In this document: one piece after another, positions 17,118-24,731 of the stretch | Position numbering within the stretch: the first letter of the stretch is position 1 | Layout of the letters: each line of letters opens with the position of its first letter | NCBI RefSeq assembly: GCF_009789075.1 | Contig: NZ_WNXQ01000010.1 | Span: forward strand, 46,940 to 110,939 | Direction of reading: 5' to 3' | Source of the DNA: Pseudooceanicola pacificus | Lineage (GTDB): Bacteria > Pseudomonadota > Alphaproteobacteria > Rhodobacterales > Rhodobacteraceae | DNA: 64,000 bases | Position numbers and translations under genes: made by a program | Notes under the pieces: model-generated | The model's database searches: none | Told to the model about the DNA's origin: nothing | Seen by the model: the letters and a program-made list of their open reading frames with translations, nothing else

Positions 17118-18320
17118 ATGCCTAGCACCAATCCCCACGGCACCGCCCAACGCCTCTCACAAGGAAGCATAGCAGCTCTCCAGCCGCATGTTCGCGACTA
17201 CTTTGTTCGAGACACGGAGGTGCGCGGCCTCCAAGTAAAAGTAACGCCAGCCGGGAAGAAGAGTTTTATAGTGCGTTACCGGAACAGCGAAGGGAAAGAG
17301 CGCAAGCATAAGCTGAGCGATGTCGACCGTATGAACCTCTCAACCGCCCGAAGGATGGCGCAGGAGCTGCTGAGCCGGGCGGTCTTGGGTGATGATCCAA
17401 CAGCCGAACGCACGGCGCGACGGAAGCAGGTGACCTTGAAGGACTATGGCGAGCGCTTCCTGACGGAGCATGTGGAAGTCCACCTCGCTCCAAGCTCTCA
17501 AGCGGAGTACCGGCGAATCCTTGAGAGATACGTCTTCCCTGCACTTGGAGCTGAGCGCATCACATCAATCGCCAGAGATGAAATCGAAGCCCTCAAGCGC
17601 TCGATGGCCCACACCCCCAAGCAAGCAAACCGTATGCTGGCAATCACGCGAAAGATGTACAATCACGCGATTCAAAACAATCACGCCTCTGTCGCAGTAA
17701 ATCCCGTGCAGTTCGTGAAAGGCTTCAAAGAGGAGCCTAGGGAGCGCTTCCTCACAAAGTCAGAACAGGAACGGGTGATTGAAGCGATCTCCGAACTCCG
17801 AGAGACGAACCCAGAGAACACCTCGTCATACGACGCTATTGTGTTTTTGTTTCTTACCGGCAGGCGTCGATCTGAAGTACTGCAACTGAAGTGGTCAGAC
17901 GTCGATTTTGAGCGCGGCGTAATATTCTATAGGAAGACCAAGACTGATCCTCAGAAGAGCCTGATGAGTGCCGACATGAGGACATTCCTTTTGGACATCA
18001 GGGAAACCGCAAGCTCTGAGTACGTTTTTCCGGGAAGAGTAAAAGATAAGCCCTTAACTGACCCAAAGCGAAGCTGGAAGGCGATACAAAAACTGGCGGG
18101 GCTTGAGGGAGTTCGTCTGCACGACATTCGCCACACTATCGTCTCAGAAGTGACTGCAAACTCTAGTCTTCAGAATGCGGCGCTGGTCGCGGGGCATAAA
18201 TCTCTCCAGTCGACGATGCGCTACGTCCACGGAATATCCGCGGAGGCCACAAAAGCACTCGAGGAGGCAGGCCAAAAACGAAGTGGGATGCTGGCAAGGA
18301 AGCGGAAGGAACAGGGTTGA
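17118..18320 (+). CDS. int: Tyrosine-type site-specific integrase
   Basis: A 400-aa phage-type integrase. An N-terminal arm-binding region (about 10-95, VRGLQVKVTPAGKKSFIVRY) precedes a core-binding SAM-like domain (about 105-195) and a catalytic domain. Catalytic residues seen are Arg250 (TGRRRSE), Lys273/275 (YRKTKTD), His335 and Arg338 (HDIRH), His360 (VAGHKS) and Tyr369 (TMRYVH). All are present, so it should be active. It sits next to the left attachment repeat and faces into the island, as usual for tRNA-targeting elements. No strong ribosome-binding site is seen before the ATG. Confidence 0.93.
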   Translation: MPSTNPHGTAQRLSQGSIAALQPHVRDYFVRDTEVRGLQVKVTPAGKKSFIVRYRNSEGKERKHKLSDVDRMNLSTARRMAQELLSRAVLGDDPTAERTARRKQVTLKDYGERFLTEHVEVHLAPSSQAEYRRILERYVFPALGAERITSIARDEIEALKRSMAHTPKQANRMLAITRKMYNHAIQNNHASVAVNPVQFVKGFKEEPRERFLTKSEQERVIEAISELRETNPENTSSYDAIVFLFLTGRRRSEVLQLKWSDVDFERGVIFYRKTKTDPQKSLMSADMRTFLLDIRETASSEYVFPGRVKDKPLTDPKRSWKAIQKLAGLEGVRLHDIRHTIVSEVTANSSLQNAALVAGHKSLQSTMRYVHGISAEATKALEEAGQKRSGMLARKRKEQG

Positions 18321-18649
18321 TGCCACTCAAGAAATTTGACCGGAAAACATACGACGCCGTACGTGAAAGAAACAGAACCCGGCGCAAACGCACGCTGAGC
18401 ATCTATGAAGGCTCCGCCGGAACAGAGCCGCCCACAGAAGCCAAACGCTCCCAACGGCAGGGGATAGAAACGCCAGACGGATTGATCGACGAAGTAATCG
18501 CTGCGAAGCTTCTAGGGCTTCAACCGAGAACGCTGCAAAACAGGCGAAGTCTCGGACGACCTCCGGAGTTCGTAAGACGCGGACGGAGAGTGTTCTACGA
18601 ACGGGCGTTGATCGAGTCTTTGATCAGGGTGCCACCCCGGCATTGGTGA
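18320..18649 (+). CDS. Small HTH protein, possible excisionase/regulator
   Basis: 109 aa, with the ATG overlapping the integrase stop (TGATG), so translationally coupled. The N-terminal half is very basic (RERNRTRRKR). The C-terminal half, LIDEVIAAKLLGLQPRTLQNRRSLGRPPEFVRRGRRVFY, has the pattern of MerR/excisionase-like HTH_17 domains that pick a DNA site and end in a beta wing. A recombination directionality factor or regulator is the natural role beside an integrase. The match is by pattern only. Confidence 0.6.
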   Translation: MPLKKFDRKTYDAVRERNRTRRKRTLSIYEGSAGTEPPTEAKRSQRQGIETPDGLIDEVIAAKLLGLQPRTLQNRRSLGRPPEFVRRGRRVFYERALIESLIRVPPRHW

Positions 18650-19074
18650 CGGGGGACCCATTTTTTCACAGTCGTTGGAGACTACCCCCTGAGCATGCGA
18701 AGACACCCAAAAACTGGGTTGAAATTTTGCTTCGACATAACAAACCTACAGCCGATCATTTCAAGAACTAGCGCCACAGTCCAGAACTGACAAAAACCCA
18801 AGTTTCGGACATAACGGATCACATCTCAGATTTCCCTAAGTATCTGAGATAATTGAAATAAAATAGGAAACTAGCGCCGCAGTCCAGAAGTGTCGGTTAT
18901 ACACTGCAATCGATTGCAGCGGCAAAGCAACAACAACGATGTTCCGCGGCTCAAAACTAGGCCCACACCAAGAGTGGCAGACTAAAATCCGAAATTTGTT
19001 ATGTCCGCCCTATGTCAAAGGATTCGAGGCACCCAGATCTGTACACACACGATCCAACGTTCACAGGTGCACAA
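18650..19074. other. Repeat-rich non-coding region before the serine recombinase
   Basis: About 425 bp with no convincing gene, AT-rich relative to the chromosome. It holds a 24-bp direct repeat (18766-18789 and 18869-18892, two mismatches); three GACATAAC sites (18734 and 18808 on plus, 18998-19005 on minus), of which the outer two form an 11-bp inverted repeat GACATAACAAA/TTTGTTATGTC; an 8-bp stem ATCTCAGA/TCTGAGAT at 18823-18850; and a perfect 16-bp palindrome CTGCAATCGATTGCAG at 18904-18919. The layout suits a resolvase recombination site or a replication origin. Which one cannot be decided from sequence. Confidence 0.55.
18904..18919. repeat. Perfect 16-bp palindrome
   Basis: CTGCAATCGATTGCAG is fully self-complementary. 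It lies about 155 bp upstream of the serine recombinase start and 12 bp after the second copy of the 24-bp direct repeat. It could be a recombinase dimer site or an operator; it has no U-run, so it is not a terminator. Confidence 0.6.
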
Positions 19075-19761
19075 ATGAATTGCCCAAGACCTCTCATCGC
19101 CTACATCCGAGTATCAACCCAACGTCAGGGACACAGTGGCTTGGGATTAGAGGCTCAGCGAACCGCTGTGCAAGCGTACGCCACTTCTACCGGAAGTATC
19201 ATCTCGTCAGAGTATCTTGAGGTCGAAAGCGGCCGAAAAACCAAGCGCATTCAACTGTCTGCCGCGCTTGCGGAGTGCAAAAGGCTAGACGCAATCCTGG
19301 TCATTGCGAAGCTTGATAGATTGGCGCGAAACGTCCATTTCGTTTCGGGGTTGCTGGAAAGCGGCGTTCGCTTCCACGCAGCGGACATGCCCAACGCCGA
19401 TCGCTTCATGCTCCACGTGTACGCTGCGATGGCGGAAGAGGAAGCGCGGAGGATAAGTGACCGGACTAGGACTGCGCTCCAAGCGGCCAAGGTTAGGGGC
19501 ATCAAGTTAGGTAAGACCGGCAAACTCCTTGCAGAACGTCACAAAATTGAGGCAGATAAGTTCTGTGTGCGAATGGCACCGAAGATTGCGACTATGCAAC
19601 AGGCTGGCCTTTCTGTGCGAAAAATCTCCGAAAGGCTGAATTCGGACGAGATTCCGACTTACCATGGCGGAAAGTGGCACCCAACAACGGTCCAAAGGAT
19701 GATTAGGCGTATCGGTTTACTCTCCACCGGGTACCCTAGAACCCCCCCATGTCAAAACTGA
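19075..19761 (+). CDS. Serine recombinase (resolvase/invertase family)
   Basis: A 228-aa small serine recombinase. The catalytic domain starts with LIAYIRVSTQRQG (nucleophile Ser at about 15) and contains VIAKLDRLARN with the conserved Arg residues and EEEARRISDRTRTALQAAK on the long E helix. A C-terminal HTH (about 165-215, GLSVRKISERLNSDEIPTYHGGKWHPTTVQRMI) binds DNA. An in-frame ATG at 19012 would add 21 residues before the conserved fold; 19075 is preferred because the domain begins there. The upstream repeats may be its recombination site. Confidence 0.87.
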   Translation: MNCPRPLIAYIRVSTQRQGHSGLGLEAQRTAVQAYATSTGSIISSEYLEVESGRKTKRIQLSAALAECKRLDAILVIAKLDRLARNVHFVSGLLESGVRFHAADMPNADRFMLHVYAAMAEEEARRISDRTRTALQAAKVRGIKLGKTGKLLAERHKIEADKFCVRMAPKIATMQQAGLSVRKISERLNSDEIPTYHGGKWHPTTVQRMIRRIGLLSTGYPRTPPCQN

Positions 19762-21086
19762 TCATCAAACGGGAAGATTTCGTTCAAGAACTTGCGCCAC
19801 CCTACCAAGTTCGAGCGGAAGATGCATTCATTGACCGCTTGGAACTAACCGTAGGTGATTGGGCGCTGTACGGGAGTGACGACGACGTTTTGGCGCAGCT
19901 GAATCGACTGCGCGACGCGGAAATCTACGACGGCGATGGAGAAGTCATAAGGCTATTTCGAACCTTTTCAACAGACCGCCTTTCCGGAAAGTTCGACATC
20001 AGGTTTGCCAGCGCGCTGAACGACGACGCCAACACTGGTAAGAGTCCATTGATTGCGGGTCGCCTTGAGAAGTCGGGCCGCTACAGACCCCATAGAAGAC
20101 TTGTCGGCGCTGGTCTGCAATTCGGTTTTGCCTGCACGCTCAACTTGACAAGGTGGGTGCAGGCTCAGCAGCTGAAACGATATTCCCGACCGGATCGACC
20201 TCAGATCCTATCTGACTATGTAATGGCAATTGCTCCTGATGATAGTTGGTACGCCGATGAGCGCCCTCTTGTTCAATCTACAAATTTAATCATCGGGCCA
20301 AACCGGAGGTACGGATACGCCAAAGGTCACAGTCTTGAAAGGCACTTGGCGAACTATATCAGAGCGGTATCCCGGCTGTTAACTCGATCGATAAACGACC
20401 TCCCGCTTGATGGGCAGAGAGCACCAGAAAGAGAACGTTACTATTCCCTGCGCGAGATTGAGTTCTACTGGGAGTTCGAGCACGATAGCCCAATCCAATA
20501 CGTATGGAATGTGATACGCCCGGCGATTTCCGCATCTTCGAGGAGTTTCGTGGGAGGCAGAGACGTAGACCTGCCGTCGGCGGAAGTTTACGCGCAAAGC
20601 CCGAATGTTAAGGCACAGATCGCCAAAGCGACTTGGCTTCGAGTATATGCAAAAACTGACCAGCGAGTAAGGTTCGAGATAGTCCTTGAGCGCGGAGCAA
20701 TCGAGAGCTGCCTTGGTGCGAGGAGTGGCAATAGCCTACATTCGATTGCAGCCATGATTTCTCCGTTGCGGGATGTTGCGACAAACCACCTGAACGCAGT
20801 GCTTCCGCACCTGAATCAAACAGCCACCATGCCGTCGACCGCCACCGCATTGAGATTGCTGTCCGAAGTCCAGCGTGCCTGTGGCAATCACCATCTTGCG
20901 GAGGCGATCGTCGGTGCCCTTATCGTATTCGGGAGGGTGGCTCCATACAACAACGACCCCATGCGCGAGGCAGTGAATAACCTAAAGGAAGCCGGAGTGC
21001 TTCGCCCGATCCGGCCGAGAAGCCGGATATGCGTCGTGACCGAGGAGTACCGTAGGCCACTGGAGAAGTTAGCCGAAATGTCCTGA
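19749..21086 (+). CDS. Uncharacterised 445-aa island protein, possible replication-initiator relative
   Basis: The gene overlaps the serine recombinase by 13 bp, implying co-translation. I do not recognise the family with confidence. The mid-region LRVYAKTDQRVRFEIVLERG resembles the lysine/tyrosine 'K-Y-x-K ... R-x-E' strand of replication-initiator-like proteins of filamentous phages and small plasmids, and the C-terminus (about 370-440, HLAEAIVGALIVFGRVAPYN ... LKEAGVLRPI) looks like a winged helix. No signal peptide or membrane segment is seen. A role in island replication or maintenance is a guess. Confidence 0.7.
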   Translation: MSKLIIKREDFVQELAPPYQVRAEDAFIDRLELTVGDWALYGSDDDVLAQLNRLRDAEIYDGDGEVIRLFRTFSTDRLSGKFDIRFASALNDDANTGKSPLIAGRLEKSGRYRPHRRLVGAGLQFGFACTLNLTRWVQAQQLKRYSRPDRPQILSDYVMAIAPDDSWYADERPLVQSTNLIIGPNRRYGYAKGHSLERHLANYIRAVSRLLTRSINDLPLDGQRAPERERYYSLREIEFYWEFEHDSPIQYVWNVIRPAISASSRSFVGGRDVDLPSAEVYAQSPNVKAQIAKATWLRVYAKTDQRVRFEIVLERGAIESCLGARSGNSLHSIAAMISPLRDVATNHLNAVLPHLNQTATMPSTATALRLLSEVQRACGNHHLAEAIVGALIVFGRVAPYNNDPMREAVNNLKEAGVLRPIRPRSRICVVTEEYRRPLEKLAEMS

Positions 21087-21120
21087 TGAAGTCATGTGTG
21101 CGGTATAGCAAACTAGTATG

Positions 21121-21259
21121 GGGTGCGGACGTGCCTGTACGTGTGTGGTCCCCTGCAAGGCACTTCAAAGAGCGCTTGAGGGTAAATCTTACCTTATCGC
21201 AGGCCTGTTAAGAATCCTATCGATTACAGCGCGAATATCTCAGGCAACCGTCCGCCTTC
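21121..21259 (-). ncRNA. Candidate DRT3 non-coding RNA with ACACAC element
   Basis: The segment directly after the drt3b stop codon, on the same strand, has no gene. Its ends pair: plus-strand 21125-21137 (GCGGACGTGCCTG) is complementary to 21241-21255 except for a 2-nt bulge, giving a 13-bp stem around about 103 nt. Inside are a GGTAA/TTACC hairpin and, beside the closing stem near the 3' end, CCACACACG, with ACACAC at 21141-21146 on the minus strand. A competing local hairpin (GTGCCT/AGGCAC, 21131-21163) would put ACACAC in its loop. From memory, the DRT3 ncRNA carries an ACACAC template for the Drt3a enzyme. Boundaries and function are inferred. Confidence 0.5.
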
Positions 21260-23203
21260 CTATCCTAGTAGATGATAAACCGGTTGCAATCTCTTTCTCT
21301 TAAGGAAGTGCGACGTCCGGGCACCTTTCCAATCCACAAAAGCCACATGGAGCGCAAGTCTATCAATCGTGTCGTTAGGGAAACCTTCGACACCATAGAC
21401 TGTCTTTAGCGCGTTCCGTTTGTGATCATGTGTAACAAAAGGGCAGCTAAGGAAGTCGCTCATTATTAGGTAAGCCTCAGTATCAGTGCGGACATCATCC
21501 TTCTTCTCACCAATGATACCGAGCATTGTTCCTGCGATTCCATCAACGTAAGACGAGAAACCATCGCCAGCGTTACCATAGAGATACATCAAGGCGACAA
21601 AAGAGAAGTAACTAAGCGAGTCAGAGTTTTGCAGGCGTTTAGACAATTCTTTGACGATGTCCTGTTCTGGAAAGCTCTTTGGTCCAATCATGGAGCCTAA
21701 CAGAAGAAGATTGCAGGCCTCTAGTGACAGCTTCCCGTCATCCAGACCAGTTTCGTCAGACAAGTTCGCGCTGATTAGTTCGCATATCTCGAATACCAGC
21801 CTGTCTCGCATCGCCTCTGCTTCGGAGGAGCGAAGGTTTTTCTCAATTAGTATTATCTCCTCGACGATTTGATAAGTTCGAAAAATTGGCGACACGCGAA
21901 AATCTGAGGATACGATGTAGAATAGTATTCTGATGATGCTTCGCACTCGGTTAACGAGGTCTGTCTCAGTTTCCCCAGAAACACTCTCAGAATGCTTTCG
22001 CAGATGCCTCACTGCTCGGGTTATCTGGAAGTAAGTGCTACCGGTAGCTTCTGCAAAGGAAGCTCCGTTATCACTGACAATAATTCGAAGATCCTCAAGA
22101 GCCTGACGAAACTGATGGTAAATTTCGACTTGATCTTGGTCGTCAGCGGCAAGCTCTTGAGCGCTAAGCGCGACTATCCGTTTGGATACGTCTGAAACGC
22201 CTTGTTTCGCTCTCGTAATATTCGTAACAAACGGGCGCTTGTACGCTCTGCTTTTTCGATCATTCAAGTATAGCTTGTAGTCCTCGAGATTGCGTTCAAC
22301 GCTGTCGTAGATGATTTGCAGCGTGCGCTCGTCAGAAGCAAATAGGAAATAGTCGTCTACATAGCGCCTGATCGCATACTCTCGCTCCGATTGAAGTCCG
22401 CGGCTTCTCAGATCGTGATGTATGTTTTCGTCGACCTTCTGGAAAATTATTTCAGCAAATATCCTCGAGACCTCAGGGCCGACCACAATTCCGTTAGTCT
22501 CGTTGTAGTTGGATCGCTGCATCAGAGTGTCAAACCGACCCTCAAAGGAGTATTTATTTGCGTGCTGTTTTGAATAACCTTTGCCTTTGACCGCCCAAGT
22601 GATGGAGTGGGTGTATATGTTAAAAAAGCACTTGGTGACATCAACGGACCGCATAAGAGGGAATTTGCTCTCAAGCCTGATGATTTCGTTCGAGTTATGG
22701 AACTTGTCGAGAAGATTATATTTTCTGATTGAGAAAAAGGAAGGGGCAAATCCGAGGTCAAGCTTTCCATCTTCTGGCGCGACATGGGGAATCCCAATCT
22801 TCTTCACATCGCCAAATCTTTTTAACTCCTTTTTGCTGACTGCTGGTAAGACCTCGAATGGCGCTCTTAGGCTGCTTTTGCTTTCAGAGCACTCGAGAAG
22901 AATGGTTTCTGAATAATCAAAGATGAAGTCGGCGGTTTGGAGTTGTTGAAGTGGATGGACGATACTTATTTTGTTTGGGCTTCGTCCGGTCCGACGAATT
23001 GGATATGAAAATGGAACGGTGTACTCACTGTCTTTGAGTCGACGCCGGTACTGAGTGTCCAGGAATTTTGTTTCTGAATCGGAAAGAAGCGACTTCCGTG
23101 CTTCGGAGACGAACAGGTATTCGTTCGAGAAGTTCACGGGTACATCATAGGGAAGAGTTTCCGTTAGTAGTGGGCGGAGCCTGTTGAAGATTGGGTCAAG
23201 CAT
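21260..23203 (-). CDS. drt3b: Reverse transcriptase Drt3b-like (DRT type 3, second RT)
   Basis: A 647-aa protein with an RT domain in the first half and a long helical C-terminal region (about 340-647). RT motifs seen are SVDVTKCFFNIYTHS (first metal Asp about 188), NGIVVGPEVSRIFAEII (about 237-253) and RRYVDDYFLFAS (YVDD, Asp283 and Asp284). The style is that of abortive-infection RTs (AbiK/UG8-like) and not of retrons or group II introns. Its ATG overlaps the end of the upstream RT gene by 8 bp. Two tandem RTs of these sizes and types match DRT type 3 (UG3 plus UG8). Assignment rests on architecture and motifs. Confidence 0.78.
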   Translation of the reverse strand: MLDPIFNRLRPLLTETLPYDVPVNFSNEYLFVSEARKSLLSDSETKFLDTQYRRRLKDSEYTVPFSYPIRRTGRSPNKISIVHPLQQLQTADFIFDYSETILLECSESKSSLRAPFEVLPAVSKKELKRFGDVKKIGIPHVAPEDGKLDLGFAPSFFSIRKYNLLDKFHNSNEIIRLESKFPLMRSVDVTKCFFNIYTHSITWAVKGKGYSKQHANKYSFEGRFDTLMQRSNYNETNGIVVGPEVSRIFAEIIFQKVDENIHHDLRSRGLQSEREYAIRRYVDDYFLFASDERTLQIIYDSVERNLEDYKLYLNDRKSRAYKRPFVTNITRAKQGVSDVSKRIVALSAQELAADDQDQVEIYHQFRQALEDLRIIVSDNGASFAEATGSTYFQITRAVRHLRKHSESVSGETETDLVNRVRSIIRILFYIVSSDFRVSPIFRTYQIVEEIILIEKNLRSSEAEAMRDRLVFEICELISANLSDETGLDDGKLSLEACNLLLLGSMIGPKSFPEQDIVKELSKRLQNSDSLSYFSFVALMYLYGNAGDGFSSYVDGIAGTMLGIIGEKKDDVRTDTEAYLIMSDFLSCPFVTHDHKRNALKTVYGVEGFPNDTIDRLALHVAFVDWKGARTSHFLKRKRLQPVYHLLG

Positions 23204-24488
23204 ATCGCCAAGCCTTCCGTGCTGCCGCTACGGTCGACCGCTGTAGGCGCAAGGTGATTTTCTTGGTGAACCCCTTGTAGAACGAAAGTCGACGCAGCTC
23301 TTCCTTTTGGTCGGCATTTAAAAACTTGTCTACGATTGAGCTGTATTCACTCGTAGACGCCCAAAGAAGTGATGATAGAAAGGCGTCCAGCTCCTTTAGT
23401 TCCGCGGGGTCCACGAGCTTCTTATGTGGCCCATTTTTGCCATGGTCATATTCTCCAGACAGGCGGTAGTTGTAGTATATTCCGGTACGCACTTTTGCCT
23501 TTCTTTGTCCATGCGTATGTCTGCTCTTTCGAACTTCATAGTTGCTCGTGAGGATCCTGATCCTATTCAAGAAAAGCGGTCCGTCCTTATTCTTTTCCAG
23601 CGCTTTGAGTGAGAGGATGACTCTAGTCTTTCGGTCATTGATCTTGTTATCTGATATTCCCACAAGGACGCGTCTAGATTTACGAGTTTTGATCCCATGC
23701 TGACAAGTGAACTTGTACCCAAGATAGCTGAAACTTCCCGGCTCCTCAGTGCATGGATTTTCGATTGTATCTGGCAGAGACAAGAGCGGGATTGGATAGC
23801 TTTTATCCCGACGGAGCTGAAAGTCTGGGCGCAGCAACTGCTCAACACCCTGAAGAATCTCTTGTGGCTCTCCAAGTGAAAATATCAAGATGTCGTCGGC
23901 AAACCGAAAGTACCGGTAGACCTTCGGGTGCAGGCGCACTTCATGGTCAAAGCTCCTTAGGCACATTTCTGCAAATGTAGAGCTAAGGCCAAGACCGCGC
24001 GGAACACCTGCGGTCCCTGCTTTCAGGAGACCGCTGTCCTGTAGCCGTTCTAGTACCACTCGGATGTGGGGGTGCAGCTTTGTAGACCGGTGCAGTTCGT
24101 CGAGAATAGGTTCGGCATTCAAACACTCGAAAAAGGAAGCGATGTCACATCGCACAACATATGAGGGTGTAGCGTCAAATAGGGCTTCAAGCACGCCGCG
24201 TACGATGGCGTTCCTGTTGGCTGGACGTATTCCGTAGTTTTTGTTCAGGTTCCTCGCAGTAGCGCGTAGTGCAAGCACGCTTTTGTAGTCCTGAAGGTAG
24301 TGCAACTTGCGACCACGACTAATTGGTATCTCTTTATGAGGAAAGTCTAGGGACCGGTCCTCCAGCTCTTGATACAGTTCATCAAAGATGGCGTCTTTGT
24401 CGGCTTCAAGGTCTACGCCGTAGCGGCTCGAATCCCCGACCCTAATACATGCTTCCAAAGCCGAACGTTTGAATGGTGAAATCTGCAT
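23196..24488 (-). CDS. drt3a: Reverse transcriptase Drt3a-like (DRT type 3, first RT)
   Basis: A 430-aa RT. Motifs: the LHYLQDYKSVLALR region (about 62-75), VVRCDIASFFECL (first Asp about 115), GVPRGLGLSSTFAEM (about 161-175) and YRYFRFADDILIF (FADD at 196-199 in place of YxDD; both Asp kept). A basic C-terminal region follows. No maturase, HNH or msr/msd neighbours are seen. Translation could be read open up into the tRNA, but ATG 24488 is the first sensible start and lies just after a nested leader hairpin. It is co-transcribed with drt3b and directed away from the tRNA. In DRT3 the first RT is thought to use an ncRNA template. Confidence 0.78.
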   Translation of the reverse strand: MQISPFKRSALEACIRVGDSSRYGVDLEADKDAIFDELYQELEDRSLDFPHKEIPISRGRKLHYLQDYKSVLALRATARNLNKNYGIRPANRNAIVRGVLEALFDATPSYVVRCDIASFFECLNAEPILDELHRSTKLHPHIRVVLERLQDSGLLKAGTAGVPRGLGLSSTFAEMCLRSFDHEVRLHPKVYRYFRFADDILIFSLGEPQEILQGVEQLLRPDFQLRRDKSYPIPLLSLPDTIENPCTEEPGSFSYLGYKFTCQHGIKTRKSRRVLVGISDNKINDRKTRVILSLKALEKNKDGPLFLNRIRILTSNYEVRKSRHTHGQRKAKVRTGIYYNYRLSGEYDHGKNGPHKKLVDPAELKELDAFLSSLLWASTSEYSSIVDKFLNADQKEELRRLSFYKGFTKKITLRLQRSTVAAARKAWRYA

Positions 24489-24500
24489 ACAGTTCCGTAT

Positions 24501-24558
24501 CCTGAAACCTAGTTTGCCGTCTCTTTCAGTGAGACCGCACTTCAAACTGCGTTTCAGG
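24501..24558 (-). promoter_or_regulatory. Nested leader hairpin upstream of drt3a
   Basis: Three nested perfect stems: CCTGAAAC/GTTTCAGG (8 bp), AGTTTG/CAAACT (6 bp) and GTCTC/GAGAC (5 bp), with small internal loops. The hairpin ends 12 nt before the chosen drt3a ATG, and its edge includes the CAGGA that could act as ribosome-binding site. It may control translation or be part of a second RNA. Confidence 0.6.
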
Positions 24559-24620
24559 GTAAACTGCACGGGAATAGCTTCTGCTACAACGCGGTTCCGA
24601 CCGTTCTCTTGATTTGAGAT

Positions 24621-24641
24621 ACGTCCTATGTACGTCCTAGC
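24621..24641 (+). repeat. Right tandem octamer pair (candidate integrase arm-type site)
   Basis: Two ACGTCCTA octamers separated by TGT and followed by GC. This is the counterpart of 17086-17106 (18 of 21 identical, same orientation, same spacing), 39 bp inside the right attachment repeat. Confidence 0.5.
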
Positions 24642-24680
24642 GCGCCCTATGCCGCTGGCGCTGCCCCATAACCCCTTGGA

Positions 24681-24731
24681 TTCAGTGGTGAGCCGTACAG
24701 GATTCGAACCTGTGACCCACTGATTAAAAGT
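24681..24731. repeat. Right attachment-site repeat within tRNA-Lys
   Basis: 51 bp identical to 16915-16965. It covers the 3' part of the intact tRNA-Lys gene and five bases beyond it, so integration left a functional tRNA at this end. Confidence 0.88.

Larger units (their letters stand above)
16915..24731. mobile_element. Integrated genomic island at tRNA-Lys carrying a DRT3-like reverse transcriptase pair
   Basis: About 7.8 kb bounded by perfect 51-bp direct repeats, the right one forming the 3' part of an intact tRNA-Lys gene. Base composition is clearly more AT-rich than both flanks. In order it encodes a tyrosine integrase, a small HTH protein, a repeat-rich non-coding region, a serine recombinase, an unknown 445-aa protein, a candidate ncRNA, and two overlapping RT genes on the opposite strand. 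No conjugation, capsid or transposase genes are seen, so it is a small integrative element that may need help to transfer. Its cargo is most probably anti-phage. Confidence 0.85.

Noticed and set aside
18904..18919. Terminator for the small HTH gene
   Set aside because: The palindrome has no loop or U-run and lies about 255 bp after the gene, so a protein-binding site is more likely.
21260..24488. Retron, group II intron or diversity-generating retroelement
   Set aside because: No msr/msd-like inverted repeat beside a single RT, no maturase or HNH domain or intron structure, and no template/variable repeat pair were seen; two tandem RTs fit DRT3 better.
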